Below, piece after piece: positions 51,601 to 61,192 of a stretch of 64,000 nt of DNA. Position 1 is the stretch's first letter; every line of letters begins with the position of its first letter. A program made the translations under genes and the position numbers. This DNA is from Pontibacter burrus (lineage in GTDB: Bacteria; Bacteroidota; Bacteroidia; Cytophagales; Hymenobacteraceae): contig NZ_JAAGWD010000002.1 of assembly GCF_010686685.1 (NCBI RefSeq), positions 186,001 to 250,000 on the forward strand. Direction: 5' to 3'. A model generated the notes under the pieces. It was not told the origin of the DNA. It was given only the letters and a program-made list of their open reading frames with translations, and searched no databases.

Positions 51601-51891
51601 CGTATGCGTGAAGCTTTTGTTGGCCTCCAGCAGGTGCATGCGCCCGAAGTCGCTGATCTCATTGTAGAGCTCATCTACCTGCTTCTCGCTGAGCCAGGGC
51701 TGTCTGTTCTCATCCAGGTTTATACTTTGTAGAGCTTGCTTCAGCACACTGGGTAGCACCACTTCTTTAAAGTTGGTGCGCAGCGAAAGCGTAGCATCTG
51801 TAGGTATACCAGCAGACTGCTCGTATACTTGCCAGCCTAGGTTCTCCAGTTGCTTCAGGAAGGGTTGCTCTACTAAAGTATGTTCTGTCAT
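48616..51891 (-). CDS. hsdR: Type I restriction enzyme R subunit
   Basis: 1091 residues, normal size. The N-terminal PD-(D/E)XK nuclease is IIPDVVLFVNGLPLVVVECKN (Asp then Glu-x-Lys), the SF2 motor has a Walker A in TQGSGKSLTM, DEAH in ILIDEAHRTQ, FTGTP and the motif VI HNLLQAIARVNRTYKGK. It cuts DNA after translocation in complex with HsdM and HsdS. It has its own upstream region (51892-52034) shared with the divergent 112-residue gene, so hsdR may be transcribed separately from hsdMS. GC content is higher than in neighbouring island genes. Confidence 0.95.
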   Translation of the reverse strand: MTEHTLVEQPFLKQLENLGWQVYEQSAGIPTDATLSLRTNFKEVVLPSVLKQALQSINLDENRQPWLSEKQVDELYNEISDFGRMHLLEANKSFTHTLLNNSLRADYHDDPADPRPVKLIDFDHPERNSFIAINQFKVDTPGLAKACIIPDVVLFVNGLPLVVVECKNTNAYTTNPLHEALKQLQRYSNQRPSTHAAGLKEGEESLFWYNQICVATYGDKACYGTITSLNEQFFAEWKYIYPEAFQNYIKPLDVERSQERLVQGILPPHTLLDIVRSFTLFMPVGGGKEAKIVCRYQQYRAVGKIVERLKAGQTPMERSGVVWHTQGSGKSLTMVMLIKKLRTESKLADYKVLLVNDRTDLEDQLSDTATLTGEKIDFIESIKDVKPKLSTPTSNAVMVMMHKFQAKEYKLTGIAGEILSQAAEPLKQYNVFGEVNPSEKILILIDEAHRTQSSDLGNNLFEAFPNATKIAFTGTPLITERHKKKTHDRFGGYIDQYRLRDAVNDGATIPILYEGREPDNAINDKSGLDQKFEEAFGSKEQKEKELIKRKYAIGSDLREAEEHIAAVARDIVNHYTENILPNGFKAQVVTSSVLAAVRYKDALLKTLQEKVTALKAEATPDEELIKKLEFLQVYAVVSGQGTNEEAIITQARKEASAANAVDNFKKAFNYDVPETGIAFLVVCDMLLTGFDAPIEQVMYLDKKLKEHNLLQAIARVNRTYKGKTRGYVIDYATNTQNLQTALSIYGSDEVQEIMENLKGVETEIPVLESRYRRLVQLFEGKGVANFEKYLTQHIKDIPTLLKIQEQCIDLAADIKFRSSFDVYLKQLMESMDIVLPRPAASPYRIPAKQLGHLQILIRNRYKDDTINIEGAGEKIRQLINEHLVSLGINPKIPPVELLSKDFMKEAKKNSNLKAVASEMEHAIRKHIKVNVDDDPAFYTKLSERLEKLLQQHHDDWDAMVKALENLRNEAAAGRQEGIAGLSATEAPFYDLMMQTAFKSKAPSAEEEEKAKATLKEAVKQMRATIKFTSFWEKGSEIDLLKGDLSDILISSDVEALIEHENKIINDLLDLARRRHNELIHEEQQAPDPVQS

Positions 51892-52034
51892 AGCTTATGT
51901 GGTGATGATTTATATCGCTTTATTTTATTTTGGATAAATATTATTTTAAATATAAAAATTTTACTTAATTTAATAAGTACTATTGTTTAATACAATCCAT
52001 ATGAATCTAAATATTTTACTTAAAATTATAAAGT

Positions 52035-52373
52035 ATGAATCAAACTACAACATTAGTAAACATTGGCACATGGTCTGCCAAAACTCTGTCTGACGAAAAG
52101 GGTTTCTCTTTGCGAGTAGAGGGTGAGTTCCCCACAAATGGTGAAAAGCCATTGTTCGAGCTAACTAAGGAATACCCACAAGGGCCAAATGAGACAGAAT
52201 TAATTTTAACACTAAGTTTCTTCCATTGTATAGATCCTAATGGTAAGGAATTTGGACATGCATCTGATAAATTCCCATTGGAGCGAGAAGACCAGTATAA
52301 AACTGTTATGATTATTGGCAGCCACGAAGGTGAAACAATCGCAACCAATATTGAGGTTATAATACCAAAGTAG
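52035..52373 (+). CDS. Hypothetical 112-residue protein inside the type I R-M locus
   Basis: No family recognised. It is a compact soluble protein, mainly beta (LRVEGEFPTNGEKPLFELTKEY, ELILTLSFFHCIDPNGKEFGH) with one Cys and two His. It runs opposite to hsdMSR, lies between hsdS and hsdR, and has its own terminator. Its place suggests a cargo gene or a regulator/modulator of restriction, which is only a guess. AT-rich like the island. Confidence 0.7.
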   Translation: MNQTTTLVNIGTWSAKTLSDEKGFSLRVEGEFPTNGEKPLFELTKEYPQGPNETELILTLSFFHCIDPNGKEFGHASDKFPLEREDQYKTVMIIGSHEGETIATNIEVIIPK

Positions 52374-52392
52374 TCTACATTTACTTTACAAT

Positions 52393-52429
52393 AGTACAGC
52401 TGGCTGCATAATTTGTAGCCAGCTGTACT
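52393..52429. terminator. Bidirectional terminator between 112-residue gene and hsdS
   Basis: A 13-bp stem AGTACAGCTGGCT (52393-52405) / AGCCAGCTGTACT (52417-52429), loop 11 bases, followed by TTATTT. It lies between convergent genes. Confidence 0.85.
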
Positions 52430-52433
52430 TTAT

Positions 52434-53732
52434 TTAACAGACAGCTTCCTCATCAATCTGCACTCGTACTTTGCCTGAAAGCAAATCAGACATCATGCCT
52501 TTCTTAATTTGTTGAATCTTGTGTCTATGATCCATTTCCTCTTCCAGAAGCTTATCTGCTCTTTCTAATCTTGACGCTATTAGTTCTTGCTCCTTTCTAT
52601 CTTTAGGAGTTGGAAACTTTATTTTCCTAATGTCTGATAAGACTAGACGTTTAAGAGCACTTCCACTTTGAAGCTGATACAGTTGCACATCAAAATAACT
52701 TGTCTTGAATAGATAGCCTAAATATGTAGAATTGATGTGCTCGTAAGGGGTAAGTATTGCGATAGAGGACAATAGTACTAGTTGTTCATCATCATTGAAA
52801 ACAATAACTCTACCTATCGTACCATCCTTAGATAGTAAGACATCTCCCTTTTTAGGAGAGCAGTTCTGCCTAGCGAGCTCTTTAAAATCATTCTGACTGA
52901 TTTTGGTCATGCCTTCATAGTCAAAGCCATAATCAGTCATATCCTTTACGTTACCGATTCTGTAGCCATAGTCTAAAGGCTTTGGGCTGAAATGAGCTCC
53001 ATCGGTGACTTTAGAACATAAGTTTTGAACAGCATCAATATCCCAATCCTTCGGAATCATACCCAGCGAAGAGGGTTTGTATAGTTCAGGAGCGTCCTGG
53101 TAGCGGGGGCGGAGTTTGCCTGTGGACACGTCTATACCTCTGGTGAAGAGGTCTTGCATAAGCCCTTGCTTAATGGCTTTATACTTGGCAATAATAGCCT
53201 CCGTCTTCTCTATCTGCCCATCAATCGTCCGCAGGATTTTGGCTATTCTTTGTTGTGCAGGTATGGAAGGATACTTTACAGTAAGCTTCTCAATCCTATA
53301 TAAAGCTAACTTCGGTACACCTCCACCTACACCAATTTCCCTATAAAGCTGCTCTTCTAGGAAGATAGAATTGAGGTAGTACTTAAGATACTCCTTATCT
53401 AATTCATTAAAATCTATGGTTGTAAGCTTTGCAGCATTTTCTGTTAGTTGTGCATTGTCTAAATGATCGGGTATAGTACCAAATAGACCGAGAGTACCTG
53501 CAATTGTCACATAAATATCATTTTTAGAAATCTTATAGTTTCTAATGAATTTTTCTATTTCTGGCGTGACATATACTAAAGCGGAGTCATCTATAGAAGC
53601 ATTAACCATATCAGTTACTCTAAGATATGGGTACGGCGTTTTGCCATTAGCAAATTCACTTCCTGCAGGTAATCTTTTGCCTCCTTTAACTCGGCAAAAC
53701 TTACCAATTTGCTTTTGTTTCCAATTACTCAT
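52434..53732 (-). CDS. hsdS: Type I restriction-modification specificity subunit
   Basis: 432 residues with two target recognition domains. Each ends in a helix of the spacer type: first [45 protein letters not shown], second [25 protein letters not shown]. The DNA target cannot be read from the sequence. The start overlaps the hsdM stop by eight bases. Confidence 0.93.
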   Translation of the reverse strand: MSNWKQKQIGKFCRVKGGKRLPAGSEFANGKTPYPYLRVTDMVNASIDDSALVYVTPEIEKFIRNYKISKNDIYVTIAGTLGLFGTIPDHLDNAQLTENAAKLTTIDFNELDKEYLKYYLNSIFLEEQLYREIGVGGGVPKLALYRIEKLTVKYPSIPAQQRIAKILRTIDGQIEKTEAIIAKYKAIKQGLMQDLFTRGIDVSTGKLRPRYQDAPELYKPSSLGMIPKDWDIDAVQNLCSKVTDGAHFSPKPLDYGYRIGNVKDMTDYGFDYEGMTKISQNDFKELARQNCSPKKGDVLLSKDGTIGRVIVFNDDEQLVLLSSIAILTPYEHINSTYLGYLFKTSYFDVQLYQLQSGSALKRLVLSDIRKIKFPTPKDRKEQELIASRLERADKLLEEEMDHRHKIQQIKKGMMSDLLSGKVRVQIDEEAVC

Positions 53733-56118
53733 ACCCCAGCTCCACTAAAAATTCCTGTAAAATAGCCTGCTCTTCCTCTCTGCTGCTCAAAAGCTCCTTC
53801 AGGTTCACCTGGTACTTCTCGAAAAGGTTATCCAGTTGTGCCAGCACGTCCATCTGGTTCTGCTTCAGGTGCGTTTGCAAGCCAACCCATAGAGCGTTTT
53901 GCCAGCGTTGTAGTATCAACTCTTCGGCATCGGCAGGCGTTATTTTCTGGCGGGCTGCTTCTACCAGCTCGTCTTTCTTCTTCTCTATTGTGCTGATGTC
54001 GGCTTTTAGCGTCTTCAGTTCTTTGGTTAGGGCCTCGTGCTTAGCCACCAGCGCTTTTATACTTTTGTCGGATTTAGCTTTTTCCTTCAGGTCTTTCAGC
54101 TGGTTTTTAGGTAAGGCACCGCTTTCGCTGTTTTCCCAGTCATAGTCTTCGCCTTCTGCTTCTTCCAAAGCGGCTTCTATTTCGGCTATGCGTGCCTTAT
54201 ACTGCTCTATCTTCTCCAATTGCTCAGGAAACTGCGAGGCCAGTATGTCAGCATCCGGTATAAGCTCCGGACCCCAGCCGCTGGCCGCCACCGATTTCAG
54301 GTCGCTGTTCAGGTCGCTCCAGAAGCCGGCAAAAGCACCACGCAGCTGCGAGTCGCTGAGCATCGGCAAAGGCTGGAAGAACTCCACCAGCGAAGTATAA
54401 CCCTGCTGCTTTACCTCGTGCAAAGGCTTACCATTAGGCAGCTGCTGTAGCACCTGCTGGTACTGGCTCCACCACAGGCCAAACATGCTGTTGTACTGCT
54501 GCAGCACCTCGGCTACACCCGTATGCGCCTCCACCAGCGGCTTTATACTTTCTTTCTCGCTCATGTGCGGGTGGAACTGCAGGTAGTTTGGTTTAAGGTC
54601 GCAGAACAGATCCTCTTTCAGTCCTTTGTAATATGCCATCCCGTTCTGTTGCAGTGTCTCCACTTCGCTGGCAGGTATGCCGCCGTTCAGGTGCGCATGC
54701 ACGTCATGCGGCTCAGGTACAGGAGAGTTGTCTACGTAGCGGCGGATGTTCAGGTTAAATTCTTCCTTCTTAAGGTCTTCATGTTTCACCAGCTTTGCGT
54801 ATTTCTCCACCGGCAGGCGGTTGTGGTACACGTAGCTGATCTTCTCGATGTCTTCAGGGCGCAGCTTGTTCTGGTTCTTGCCCTCTTTGTATTCTTTGTC
54901 GGCGTTGATGAACAGCACCTCTTTGCGGTCGGCGGCATTCTGCTTGTTTACCACCAGCACGCAGGCAGGTATACCGGTGCCATAGAACAGTCCCGGCGGC
55001 AGTCCGATCACCGCCTCCAGCAGTCCGCTTTGTACCAGCCAGGTACGGCAGGCTTTCTCCTCACCGCCACGGAATAACACGCCATGTGGCATCACCACCG
55101 CCATACGGCCCGTAGTTTTGAGCGTGCTTACCATGTGCTGCACAAACATAAAATCGCCTTTCTTGCCGCTCTCTGGCATCCAGTACTTAAAGCGGTCTTT
55201 GTGCAGCATCTCCTTAGCGCTATAGTTCTGGCTGAACGGTGGGTTAGCGATCACGCGGTCGTAGCGGCGCAATTCTCCGTTCTCCTGCAGGTGCTGCGGG
55301 TTTTTCAGAGTGTCTTCATTGCGGATGTCTGCAGAGTAGAAGCCGTGCAGCAGCATATTCATGCGGCACAGCGCCCATGTAGTACCGTTCATCTCCTGGC
55401 CGTACAGCGCCAGGTCGCGGGTATTGCCGCCCATCTCCTCCACAAAGTTCTTACTCTGGATCAGCATACCACCCGAGCCCACCGTAGGGTCGTAAATGCT
55501 CATGCCCTGTGCCGGCTCCAGTATCGTTACCAGCAGGCGCACCACCTCGGCAGGCGTATAGAACTCGCCGCCTTTCTTGCCCGCGCTGTCGGCAAAGTAC
55601 TTGATCAGGTATTCGTAGGCAGCGCCCAGCAGGTCCGGGAACTCAAAGTCAGAATCCTTCAGCGGGATGTTTTCGAAGTGCTGGATAAACTCCACCAGCT
55701 TCGCATCGTCCATCGCTTTCTGGCCGATCTTCTTGTTGTAGTTAATTCCTTTCAGCACGTCCTGCAGGGTGTTCGGATTGGCATCCTCAATGGCAGCCAG
55801 CGCCTTATTCAGCGCTGTACCCACGTCCTTCTTCAGGTGGCGGATGTTCTTCCAGAGCGACTGCTCAGGTATGTAGAAGTTATACTTGTTCGGGTTATCG
55901 AGCTGCTTCTGTATCAGCTCCTCGCTCCAGCCCTTCGCCTCGTACTCTTTCTTCAGGTTGGCTCTGTCCTCCTCAAACTTATCAGACAGACGCTTCAGGA
56001 ACAGCATCCCGAAGATATGCTCCTTAAAATCAGAGGCATCCATGTTGCCACGCAGAATGTCGCATGCCTTGAGTAATAGGGATTCTAATTTAGGTAAGGT
56101 AAGTTTATGTTTGGTCAT
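53725..56118 (-). CDS. hsdM: Type I restriction-modification methyltransferase subunit
   Basis: 797 residues. The adenine methyltransferase motifs are [11 protein letters not shown] (AdoMet binding) and [10 protein letters not shown] (catalytic NPPF), preceded by an N-terminal helical domain and followed by a long C-terminal region of coiled coil ([37 protein letters not shown]), which makes it longer than the usual 500-550 residues. It methylates adenines for self-recognition with HsdS. A perfect hairpin lies two bases upstream of its start. Confidence 0.95.
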   Translation of the reverse strand: MTKHKLTLPKLESLLLKACDILRGNMDASDFKEHIFGMLFLKRLSDKFEEDRANLKKEYEAKGWSEELIQKQLDNPNKYNFYIPEQSLWKNIRHLKKDVGTALNKALAAIEDANPNTLQDVLKGINYNKKIGQKAMDDAKLVEFIQHFENIPLKDSDFEFPDLLGAAYEYLIKYFADSAGKKGGEFYTPAEVVRLLVTILEPAQGMSIYDPTVGSGGMLIQSKNFVEEMGGNTRDLALYGQEMNGTTWALCRMNMLLHGFYSADIRNEDTLKNPQHLQENGELRRYDRVIANPPFSQNYSAKEMLHKDRFKYWMPESGKKGDFMFVQHMVSTLKTTGRMAVVMPHGVLFRGGEEKACRTWLVQSGLLEAVIGLPPGLFYGTGIPACVLVVNKQNAADRKEVLFINADKEYKEGKNQNKLRPEDIEKISYVYHNRLPVEKYAKLVKHEDLKKEEFNLNIRRYVDNSPVPEPHDVHAHLNGGIPASEVETLQQNGMAYYKGLKEDLFCDLKPNYLQFHPHMSEKESIKPLVEAHTGVAEVLQQYNSMFGLWWSQYQQVLQQLPNGKPLHEVKQQGYTSLVEFFQPLPMLSDSQLRGAFAGFWSDLNSDLKSVAASGWGPELIPDADILASQFPEQLEKIEQYKARIAEIEAALEEAEGEDYDWENSESGALPKNQLKDLKEKAKSDKSIKALVAKHEALTKELKTLKADISTIEKKKDELVEAARQKITPADAEELILQRWQNALWVGLQTHLKQNQMDVLAQLDNLFEKYQVNLKELLSSREEEQAILQEFLVELGYE

Positions 56119-56119
56119 T

Positions 56120-56149
56120 TTACTTTCACGCTTTATAGCGTGAAAGTAA
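56120..56149 (-). promoter_or_regulatory. Perfect hairpin/palindrome immediately before hsdM
   Basis: TTACTTTCACGCT (56120-56132 on the plus strand) with its exact complement at 56137-56149 around a four-base loop. On the hsdM strand the hairpin ends one base before the ATG, so it could hide the ribosome-binding region or serve as a protein-binding operator. The remaining 63 bases to the next gene show nothing else. Confidence 0.7.
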
Positions 56150-56212
56150 TGTAAATATACTTAAACTAATAATTGATATTTTAATAATTTGTTGTATTAT
56201 GAAGGGGCGTTG

Positions 56213-57073
56213 TTATGTTATTGAGCTAAACCTATCTGGGTTTTTCTGATGTCTCAGTCTAAACAACAAATCATCAATTTGGTCTAGTTTTGACTGAAGG
56301 AATTCGATGGTCTGATCTTTATTTATAAGGCTTTTAGAAGGATGGGCGACTGAATTTCTTAATTTATTCATTGAATATAGTTCTTCCCATTCTTCATTTG
56401 AGCTGTAACCTAAGAGTATATGGAGATTAAATTCTTTAACAATTTCAAAAAACTGTTTAAAGTATAAGTTTTCAGTTATACTATTTTCAAAATCTTCAGA
56501 TAGTAACTTATTATAATTTTTAACTAATGATCTGATTTTATTATCAGTTTTAGCTTTCTCCTTCAAGTTTTGTAAGAGCACTTCTTCTTCTACATTATCC
56601 CGAATGAATTCACTTAATGTTCTTTCTAACTCGCATACTAGACTAAAAATATACACTTGTGCGCTCCTTGTATTTAGATTACTTAATGAAACTAAACCAG
56701 AAACTTTCCCATTTAAGGTTAAAAAAAAGTGGCTTCTAAACATGGAGCCAAACTTAAATATGAGTTCTTTTATTCCTGTATCTAGTGCTATAGTGTCTTT
56801 GTACGTAATGATTTCGCGAGTAGCAGCACTGTAGTCGTTTAGGGATACTGATTTAAAGTACTCATATGCCTGACCATCAGATGAAATTATTGGAAGAATG
56901 TTAAATCTGTTCTCCTGCATGATAGTAAGATAATTGTTCCCATCAATTTCACTTTCTCTAATTGCTACCCACTTGTTTTTGCTAACACCAATTGTTGCAG
57001 CGGTAATGTTTGGATTTATAACATCATGATAGTACAGTTCTTCAATCATAGCTTTCGCTGTGTAATTTAGCAT
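56213..57073 (-). CDS. HEPN-motif protein with N-terminal CBS-like region
   Basis: 286 residues. The C-terminal helical part ends in KLRNSVAHPSK, an R-x4-H (Arg239, His244) motif typical of HEPN domains, often RNases. The N-terminal 135 residues contain two related stretches, MQENRFNILPIISSDGQAYEYF and VSGLVSLSNLN, that look like a degenerate CBS pair. If right, a ligand-sensing module is fused to an RNase-like effector. The PD-(D/E)XK gene stops 5 bp upstream, so it ends the four-gene cassette. AT-rich. Confidence 0.65.
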   Translation of the reverse strand: MLNYTAKAMIEELYYHDVINPNITAATIGVSKNKWVAIRESEIDGNNYLTIMQENRFNILPIISSDGQAYEYFKSVSLNDYSAATREIITYKDTIALDTGIKELIFKFGSMFRSHFFLTLNGKVSGLVSLSNLNTRSAQVYIFSLVCELERTLSEFIRDNVEEEVLLQNLKEKAKTDNKIRSLVKNYNKLLSEDFENSITENLYFKQFFEIVKEFNLHILLGYSSNEEWEELYSMNKLRNSVAHPSKSLINKDQTIEFLQSKLDQIDDLLFRLRHQKNPDRFSSIT

Positions 57074-57078
57074 AAGTC

Positions 57079-58296
57079 TTAGTTAGCAACTCTTGTTCTT
57101 AAAAAGTCCTCAATTTTACATTCTGCCAAATAAGCTTTTGCTTCATTCCAAAGATCGGCTATGTATTTTTTTCTGATAGAAGGGTCTGCTAGTAGTAAGG
57201 TTCTCTTATCAGAGAATGTCTCAAAATTTACAGGTTTACTAAAATACTTTTTTGCAATCCAACGTTCGTCTTTTCTTTCTATAGTTGACTTACACATGAA
57301 GGCCAATTGATCGTACTCAGAACTGCTGCTTTTGAGTCTGTCTTTACCGTTGCCTAGCACAGTTATGCCGCAATATATATTTCCAGTACCCCGTCTGATG
57401 TACAAGCAGATAATATCTTCCTTATGGTGCCCTAACTCAATCATAATTCCGAACCAAGGGTTACGGTTTCTGTTTTTGTGAATTACACTATTTAGCTTTT
57501 GTACATCAAATTTCTCATTCGGGAGTATATTGAAGCCGTCATTACTAATCCCAGCTTCAAGTTCATTCCAAAAATCCCACTCCGTGTACCATTTAATATG
57601 TTTCCAGTTCTTTACTATTTTAGAAGCTTTCAAAATGTTATCATTAACTGAAAGCAAATCTTTTATTTCATTTCGTTCTTCTGCAGGCATGGAGTTACCA
57701 GTTAATTCTTCGATTAGTTTTTTGTATTGGACTAAAGTTTCTCGGAGAGTAGGCTTTGTAGAAACCTCCTTTAAGCATGAATCCAGCCAAGGAAGAATAT
57801 CATTGCCATAAGAACATAGATAAAGGTAAGTATAAAGTTTCGGATCATTTTTTAAGGTACCTAGACTGAACTCACTCGGCTCTTTTCCATCTAGTGTGAG
57901 GTAAATAATCTTTATTTCCTGTGCCCCTTCGGCTTTCATAATTTCGTAATACCTATCAAGCTGTCTTTTCTGATCTCTGGCCCAGATTTTATTTTCAATA
58001 ATAATTGCCTTGGTACCACTTCTTATTAGGATATCGATGTCCTTATATTCTTTGTGTACTTGTGGGTTCGGGTATAGTAATACCGGCAAACTAGACATTT
58101 CGAGAAAGCTTTCTAAGAAGGTGCCATTCAGCCGATGGCTACCTTTTGGATTAAGTAACTCTGCAATGAATCTTGAGTGAACTCGTACTTCATCAGTTTT
58201 ACTTCTGAGTATGCCGAATATATTAAAATCATCTTGCTCTCGCAGCTTTTTATACTTGAAATCAATGACCCCGATTTTATCTAATAGTGTCTGCAA
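57079..58296 (-). CDS. PD-(D/E)XK nuclease family protein
   Basis: 405 residues. Its N-terminal half has the active-site pattern: Asp88 in YKDIDILI, then IIIENKI with Glu101-x-Lys103, followed by the QLDRYYE helix. This is the PD-(D/E)XK_4 style of restriction-like nuclease. The C-terminal half is of unknown fold. It overlaps the PLD-like gene by 20 bases, so is probably translated with it. Confidence 0.8.
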   Translation of the reverse strand: MQTLLDKIGVIDFKYKKLREQDDFNIFGILRSKTDEVRVHSRFIAELLNPKGSHRLNGTFLESFLEMSSLPVLLYPNPQVHKEYKDIDILIRSGTKAIIIENKIWARDQKRQLDRYYEIMKAEGAQEIKIIYLTLDGKEPSEFSLGTLKNDPKLYTYLYLCSYGNDILPWLDSCLKEVSTKPTLRETLVQYKKLIEELTGNSMPAEERNEIKDLLSVNDNILKASKIVKNWKHIKWYTEWDFWNELEAGISNDGFNILPNEKFDVQKLNSVIHKNRNRNPWFGIMIELGHHKEDIICLYIRRGTGNIYCGITVLGNGKDRLKSSSSEYDQLAFMCKSTIERKDERWIAKKYFSKPVNFETFSDKRTLLLADPSIRKKYIADLWNEAKAYLAECKIEDFLRTRVAN

Positions 58297-61192
58297 TGGT
58301 TTCTTCTTCTGAAGGTGTATGAATATTTATTTGCTTGTAAGCGGTAATTTTAGTCTGAGGGTAGGAGACTTTCATTAGTAATTCCCCCATACTTTCATCC
58401 CACAACAATCCTGGCTTTTTCAATACAAGGAAATCCTTGCCAGCCTGTCTTAGTGCAGCGAAGCCCAAACTACTACTACAAACCAATGAGCCTAATCGAA
58501 TTGTAGAAGTTTCCTTTATTAATTGCTGCCTGTTTTCCTCAAAATTCTGTCGCCAAAGGTTGTAATTCGGAAGTTTCTCACGCTTGAAATAATCAAGGTT
58601 TTGATGAAAGTGGGTTCCTTTATGGGCTGCTCTTTCATAGAATGCATGTATGCTTTTGATGGCTGATTTAGCTTCATTCTTCTTCAAAATCTTAGGACAT
58701 ACAAAATGCAAAAGATCCAGTAAGAGTATGTCCCTATAGACCTCTTCATCTTCCTTCCAATTTACATTTAAGATCAGAAAAGTAGCAGTTTCAAATATAT
58801 CCATCCGATATGCCGATACTTTGTCATCATAAACTTCATAACCGTAGTGCTGATACCCTGCATTTGCACAAATCAGGAAACTGCCTAACACTTCAATTAG
58901 AACCGCTTTTAATCCGGAACCATCTGTTGCATAAAAATGACCTTCTATTATGTAGGGTATTTTATGTGGAATAGGGGAGAACTCTTCCTGCTGAATTAGG
59001 AGTGTTTGGTTTATTGCCTGCAAGTCAGTTTTTAAACTTAAAAACAAACCAGAGTCAACTTCATAATAAACTATATTGAAATTAGTTGGGTCTGTTTTTT
59101 TGAGTCTTGTCAGCTTGTACTTCTTCTCTATGTCTGCAAGTTGATTACCGAACTTTTTACTGAATAGCACACCAAGCTCTGTCTTATAGATAGTATAGGT
59201 CTTTCCATAAAAAATATAGAGAAGATCTAGCATGATAGACATGTTTGAAAGATCTTTTAACTTAATAAGCCTTTTGGGTGAATCTCTTAGTGTTTTTTTA
59301 TCATATAAAGAGCTTAACTCATTTCTATAAAATTTATAAAGAGTTTCAATGTGCCTGTAAATTGCTCTTTGCTCTTTCTCTCCTCTAAATCTGATTTTTG
59401 GGAGCGCTACAACCTCTTTTCCTTGTCCAGACTGTAATTCTAGATCTTCGATGGCAAGAGCCTCTTCCTCGTTTTCCTGTATTTCATTTTGCTGAGAGGC
59501 TAGTCCTTTAGAGACAAGTTTTAAAATATCAGCAATCTGGATGTTAGGGTTACTCATCAGTTCAATTTCCAATGACTGTACAGATGGTAACTGGTTTAAC
59601 TGCTCTTCTGAGAGAGCTCCATATTGTTTGGGTGCTTGCAGGTTGGGCCCTTTTTTAGAAAATCCACCGCCTGATAAATTAGTATCATCAGCCAGTTCAT
59701 CGTCTACCCAATTATAATCTGCATGTTTCAGAAGTTCTATGTAAAGATCATTATCAGGATCATATGATAGACCTTCGATAATTTGACTCAGTTCAGCTTG
59801 GTTAGGGTCTGGGTTACATTTAGCCTGATAAGCCACATTATGGATGAGGACAAAATTAGATTCGCGTTTTCCATGATAGAGCAAACACAATCTAAAAGCA
59901 TCATTAGGAAATAGGAGATTAACTATAGCTTCTCTAGTTCCAGCTTCTATTGTATGCTTTTCAACTTCTGTATTATGTACATCAAGCACTTGCAGTTCCA
60001 GTACCTCTGAGGATGACCGCTGAAGATGAACCGTCAGTTTAGATCCATTTCTTTCTGAGTATATGATTCTGTACTCCCATTTCGCTGCCGTAATACTGTC
60101 CCCTCTGTTTGCTGCTAGTCTGTCATATATGCTAATGTTTAGTGGTGTCGCTTTTAATGTGCCTATACCGAGATCTGTAAGTAGGTTATTTCCTTTTTTT
60201 TGTCTTTTCAGTAGTAGGGCAGCTTCTCCATTTTTAGCTGATGAAGTTGGGCCGCCAAAGGCTTGGATAGTGGCATTAGGGCTGCCTAGCAACAAGTACT
60301 CCTCGTCATCATAATCGAAATGAAGCATCTTAGCATGCAGCCTGTTATACCTTTTGTCAAAGTTCTCCAAACAATCCTTCCAGTCATAGAACATAATTTG
60401 TTCTAGCAGGTCAGTACTGGCCTTAGTAGGTAAGAGTCCGAATTGACTGTCAGTAATACATTGTATTTCATTGATCGAGTAATCACTTCTGAACAGATCT
60501 AGCAGTTTAGCCTTATCATCAAAATAGGGGGAAATTACTGTTAGCTTCTTTATCCTATTCTGTGGTAGCCAGTCTTTCAGAGTTTGGTAAATAGAACTGT
60601 TTGGGTTATTGGCTAAGAACTTTACTTCCTGCTCCTTATTAATCTTTATGAAGGATGTGGGGGAAGTATTATCGAGCTCATTTATCCAGGCAGCGTACTG
60701 GTTAATCCAGCTTATTTTCTGCTTATTAAACCCTTTGGCTTGTTGTAAGTATGGCTGCAGGTACTGCCATACATCCGCAAAGATTGGGGCATTTAAACTC
60801 TCTAAAGAATTTAAATGAAAGGCTGCCCACACTTCATCATTCGTGCTTAGACCCGAAGATGTCAGGTTACCCGAACCGATGATGAGGAGTCCGTGCTTTA
60901 CACCAGTTAACAGCATGATCTTTGGGTGAAAGATCCCGGTTTCGTAAACAGGCGTGAGGCTATATGTTTTGTGTGTCTTAAACTCATCACCTGTCACATT
61001 TTCTAATGTCTGCTCCAGGTGCTTTCCATCAAGAAAAACATTGATATTCTTGATGTTTGAAAGACGTAGAGTGGGAATGACGCGCTCTTCAAAGAAGGTA
61101 AAATCGAAGGTGTAGCATGTGATAATACACGAAGAGTATTTGTGCTTGTTTTTGCCAATCAGGTCTAAAACATTCTGTCTATCTATAACCAT
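58277..61192 (-). CDS. Phospholipase D-like (double HKD) protein, 971 residues
   Basis: Two HKD-type motifs in the N-terminal third: FHPKIMLL...GSGNLTSSG (His89, Lys91, Asn109) and LHAKMLHF...LLGSPNATIQ (His286, Lys288, Asn306), the signature of PLD-superfamily nucleases/phosphodiesterases. The rest, about 600 residues, is of unknown fold, mixed alpha/beta with no helicase motif seen. The start overlaps the 533-residue gene by one base (TGATG). Such proteins are found in R-M and defence loci as DNA-end-processing or nuclease factors, which is inference. Confidence 0.75.
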   Translation of the reverse strand: MVIDRQNVLDLIGKNKHKYSSCIITCYTFDFTFFEERVIPTLRLSNIKNINVFLDGKHLEQTLENVTGDEFKTHKTYSLTPVYETGIFHPKIMLLTGVKHGLLIIGSGNLTSSGLSTNDEVWAAFHLNSLESLNAPIFADVWQYLQPYLQQAKGFNKQKISWINQYAAWINELDNTSPTSFIKINKEQEVKFLANNPNSSIYQTLKDWLPQNRIKKLTVISPYFDDKAKLLDLFRSDYSINEIQCITDSQFGLLPTKASTDLLEQIMFYDWKDCLENFDKRYNRLHAKMLHFDYDDEEYLLLGSPNATIQAFGGPTSSAKNGEAALLLKRQKKGNNLLTDLGIGTLKATPLNISIYDRLAANRGDSITAAKWEYRIIYSERNGSKLTVHLQRSSSEVLELQVLDVHNTEVEKHTIEAGTREAIVNLLFPNDAFRLCLLYHGKRESNFVLIHNVAYQAKCNPDPNQAELSQIIEGLSYDPDNDLYIELLKHADYNWVDDELADDTNLSGGGFSKKGPNLQAPKQYGALSEEQLNQLPSVQSLEIELMSNPNIQIADILKLVSKGLASQQNEIQENEEEALAIEDLELQSGQGKEVVALPKIRFRGEKEQRAIYRHIETLYKFYRNELSSLYDKKTLRDSPKRLIKLKDLSNMSIMLDLLYIFYGKTYTIYKTELGVLFSKKFGNQLADIEKKYKLTRLKKTDPTNFNIVYYEVDSGLFLSLKTDLQAINQTLLIQQEEFSPIPHKIPYIIEGHFYATDGSGLKAVLIEVLGSFLICANAGYQHYGYEVYDDKVSAYRMDIFETATFLILNVNWKEDEEVYRDILLLDLLHFVCPKILKKNEAKSAIKSIHAFYERAAHKGTHFHQNLDYFKREKLPNYNLWRQNFEENRQQLIKETSTIRLGSLVCSSSLGFAALRQAGKDFLVLKKPGLLWDESMGELLMKVSYPQTKITAYKQINIHTPSEEETIADTIR

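Noticed and set aside
55084-56076. Plus-strand open frame of 330 codons opposite hsdM
   Set aside because: The hsdM frame has all methyltransferase motifs; the antisense translation is His/Arg/Leu-rich without recognisable family.
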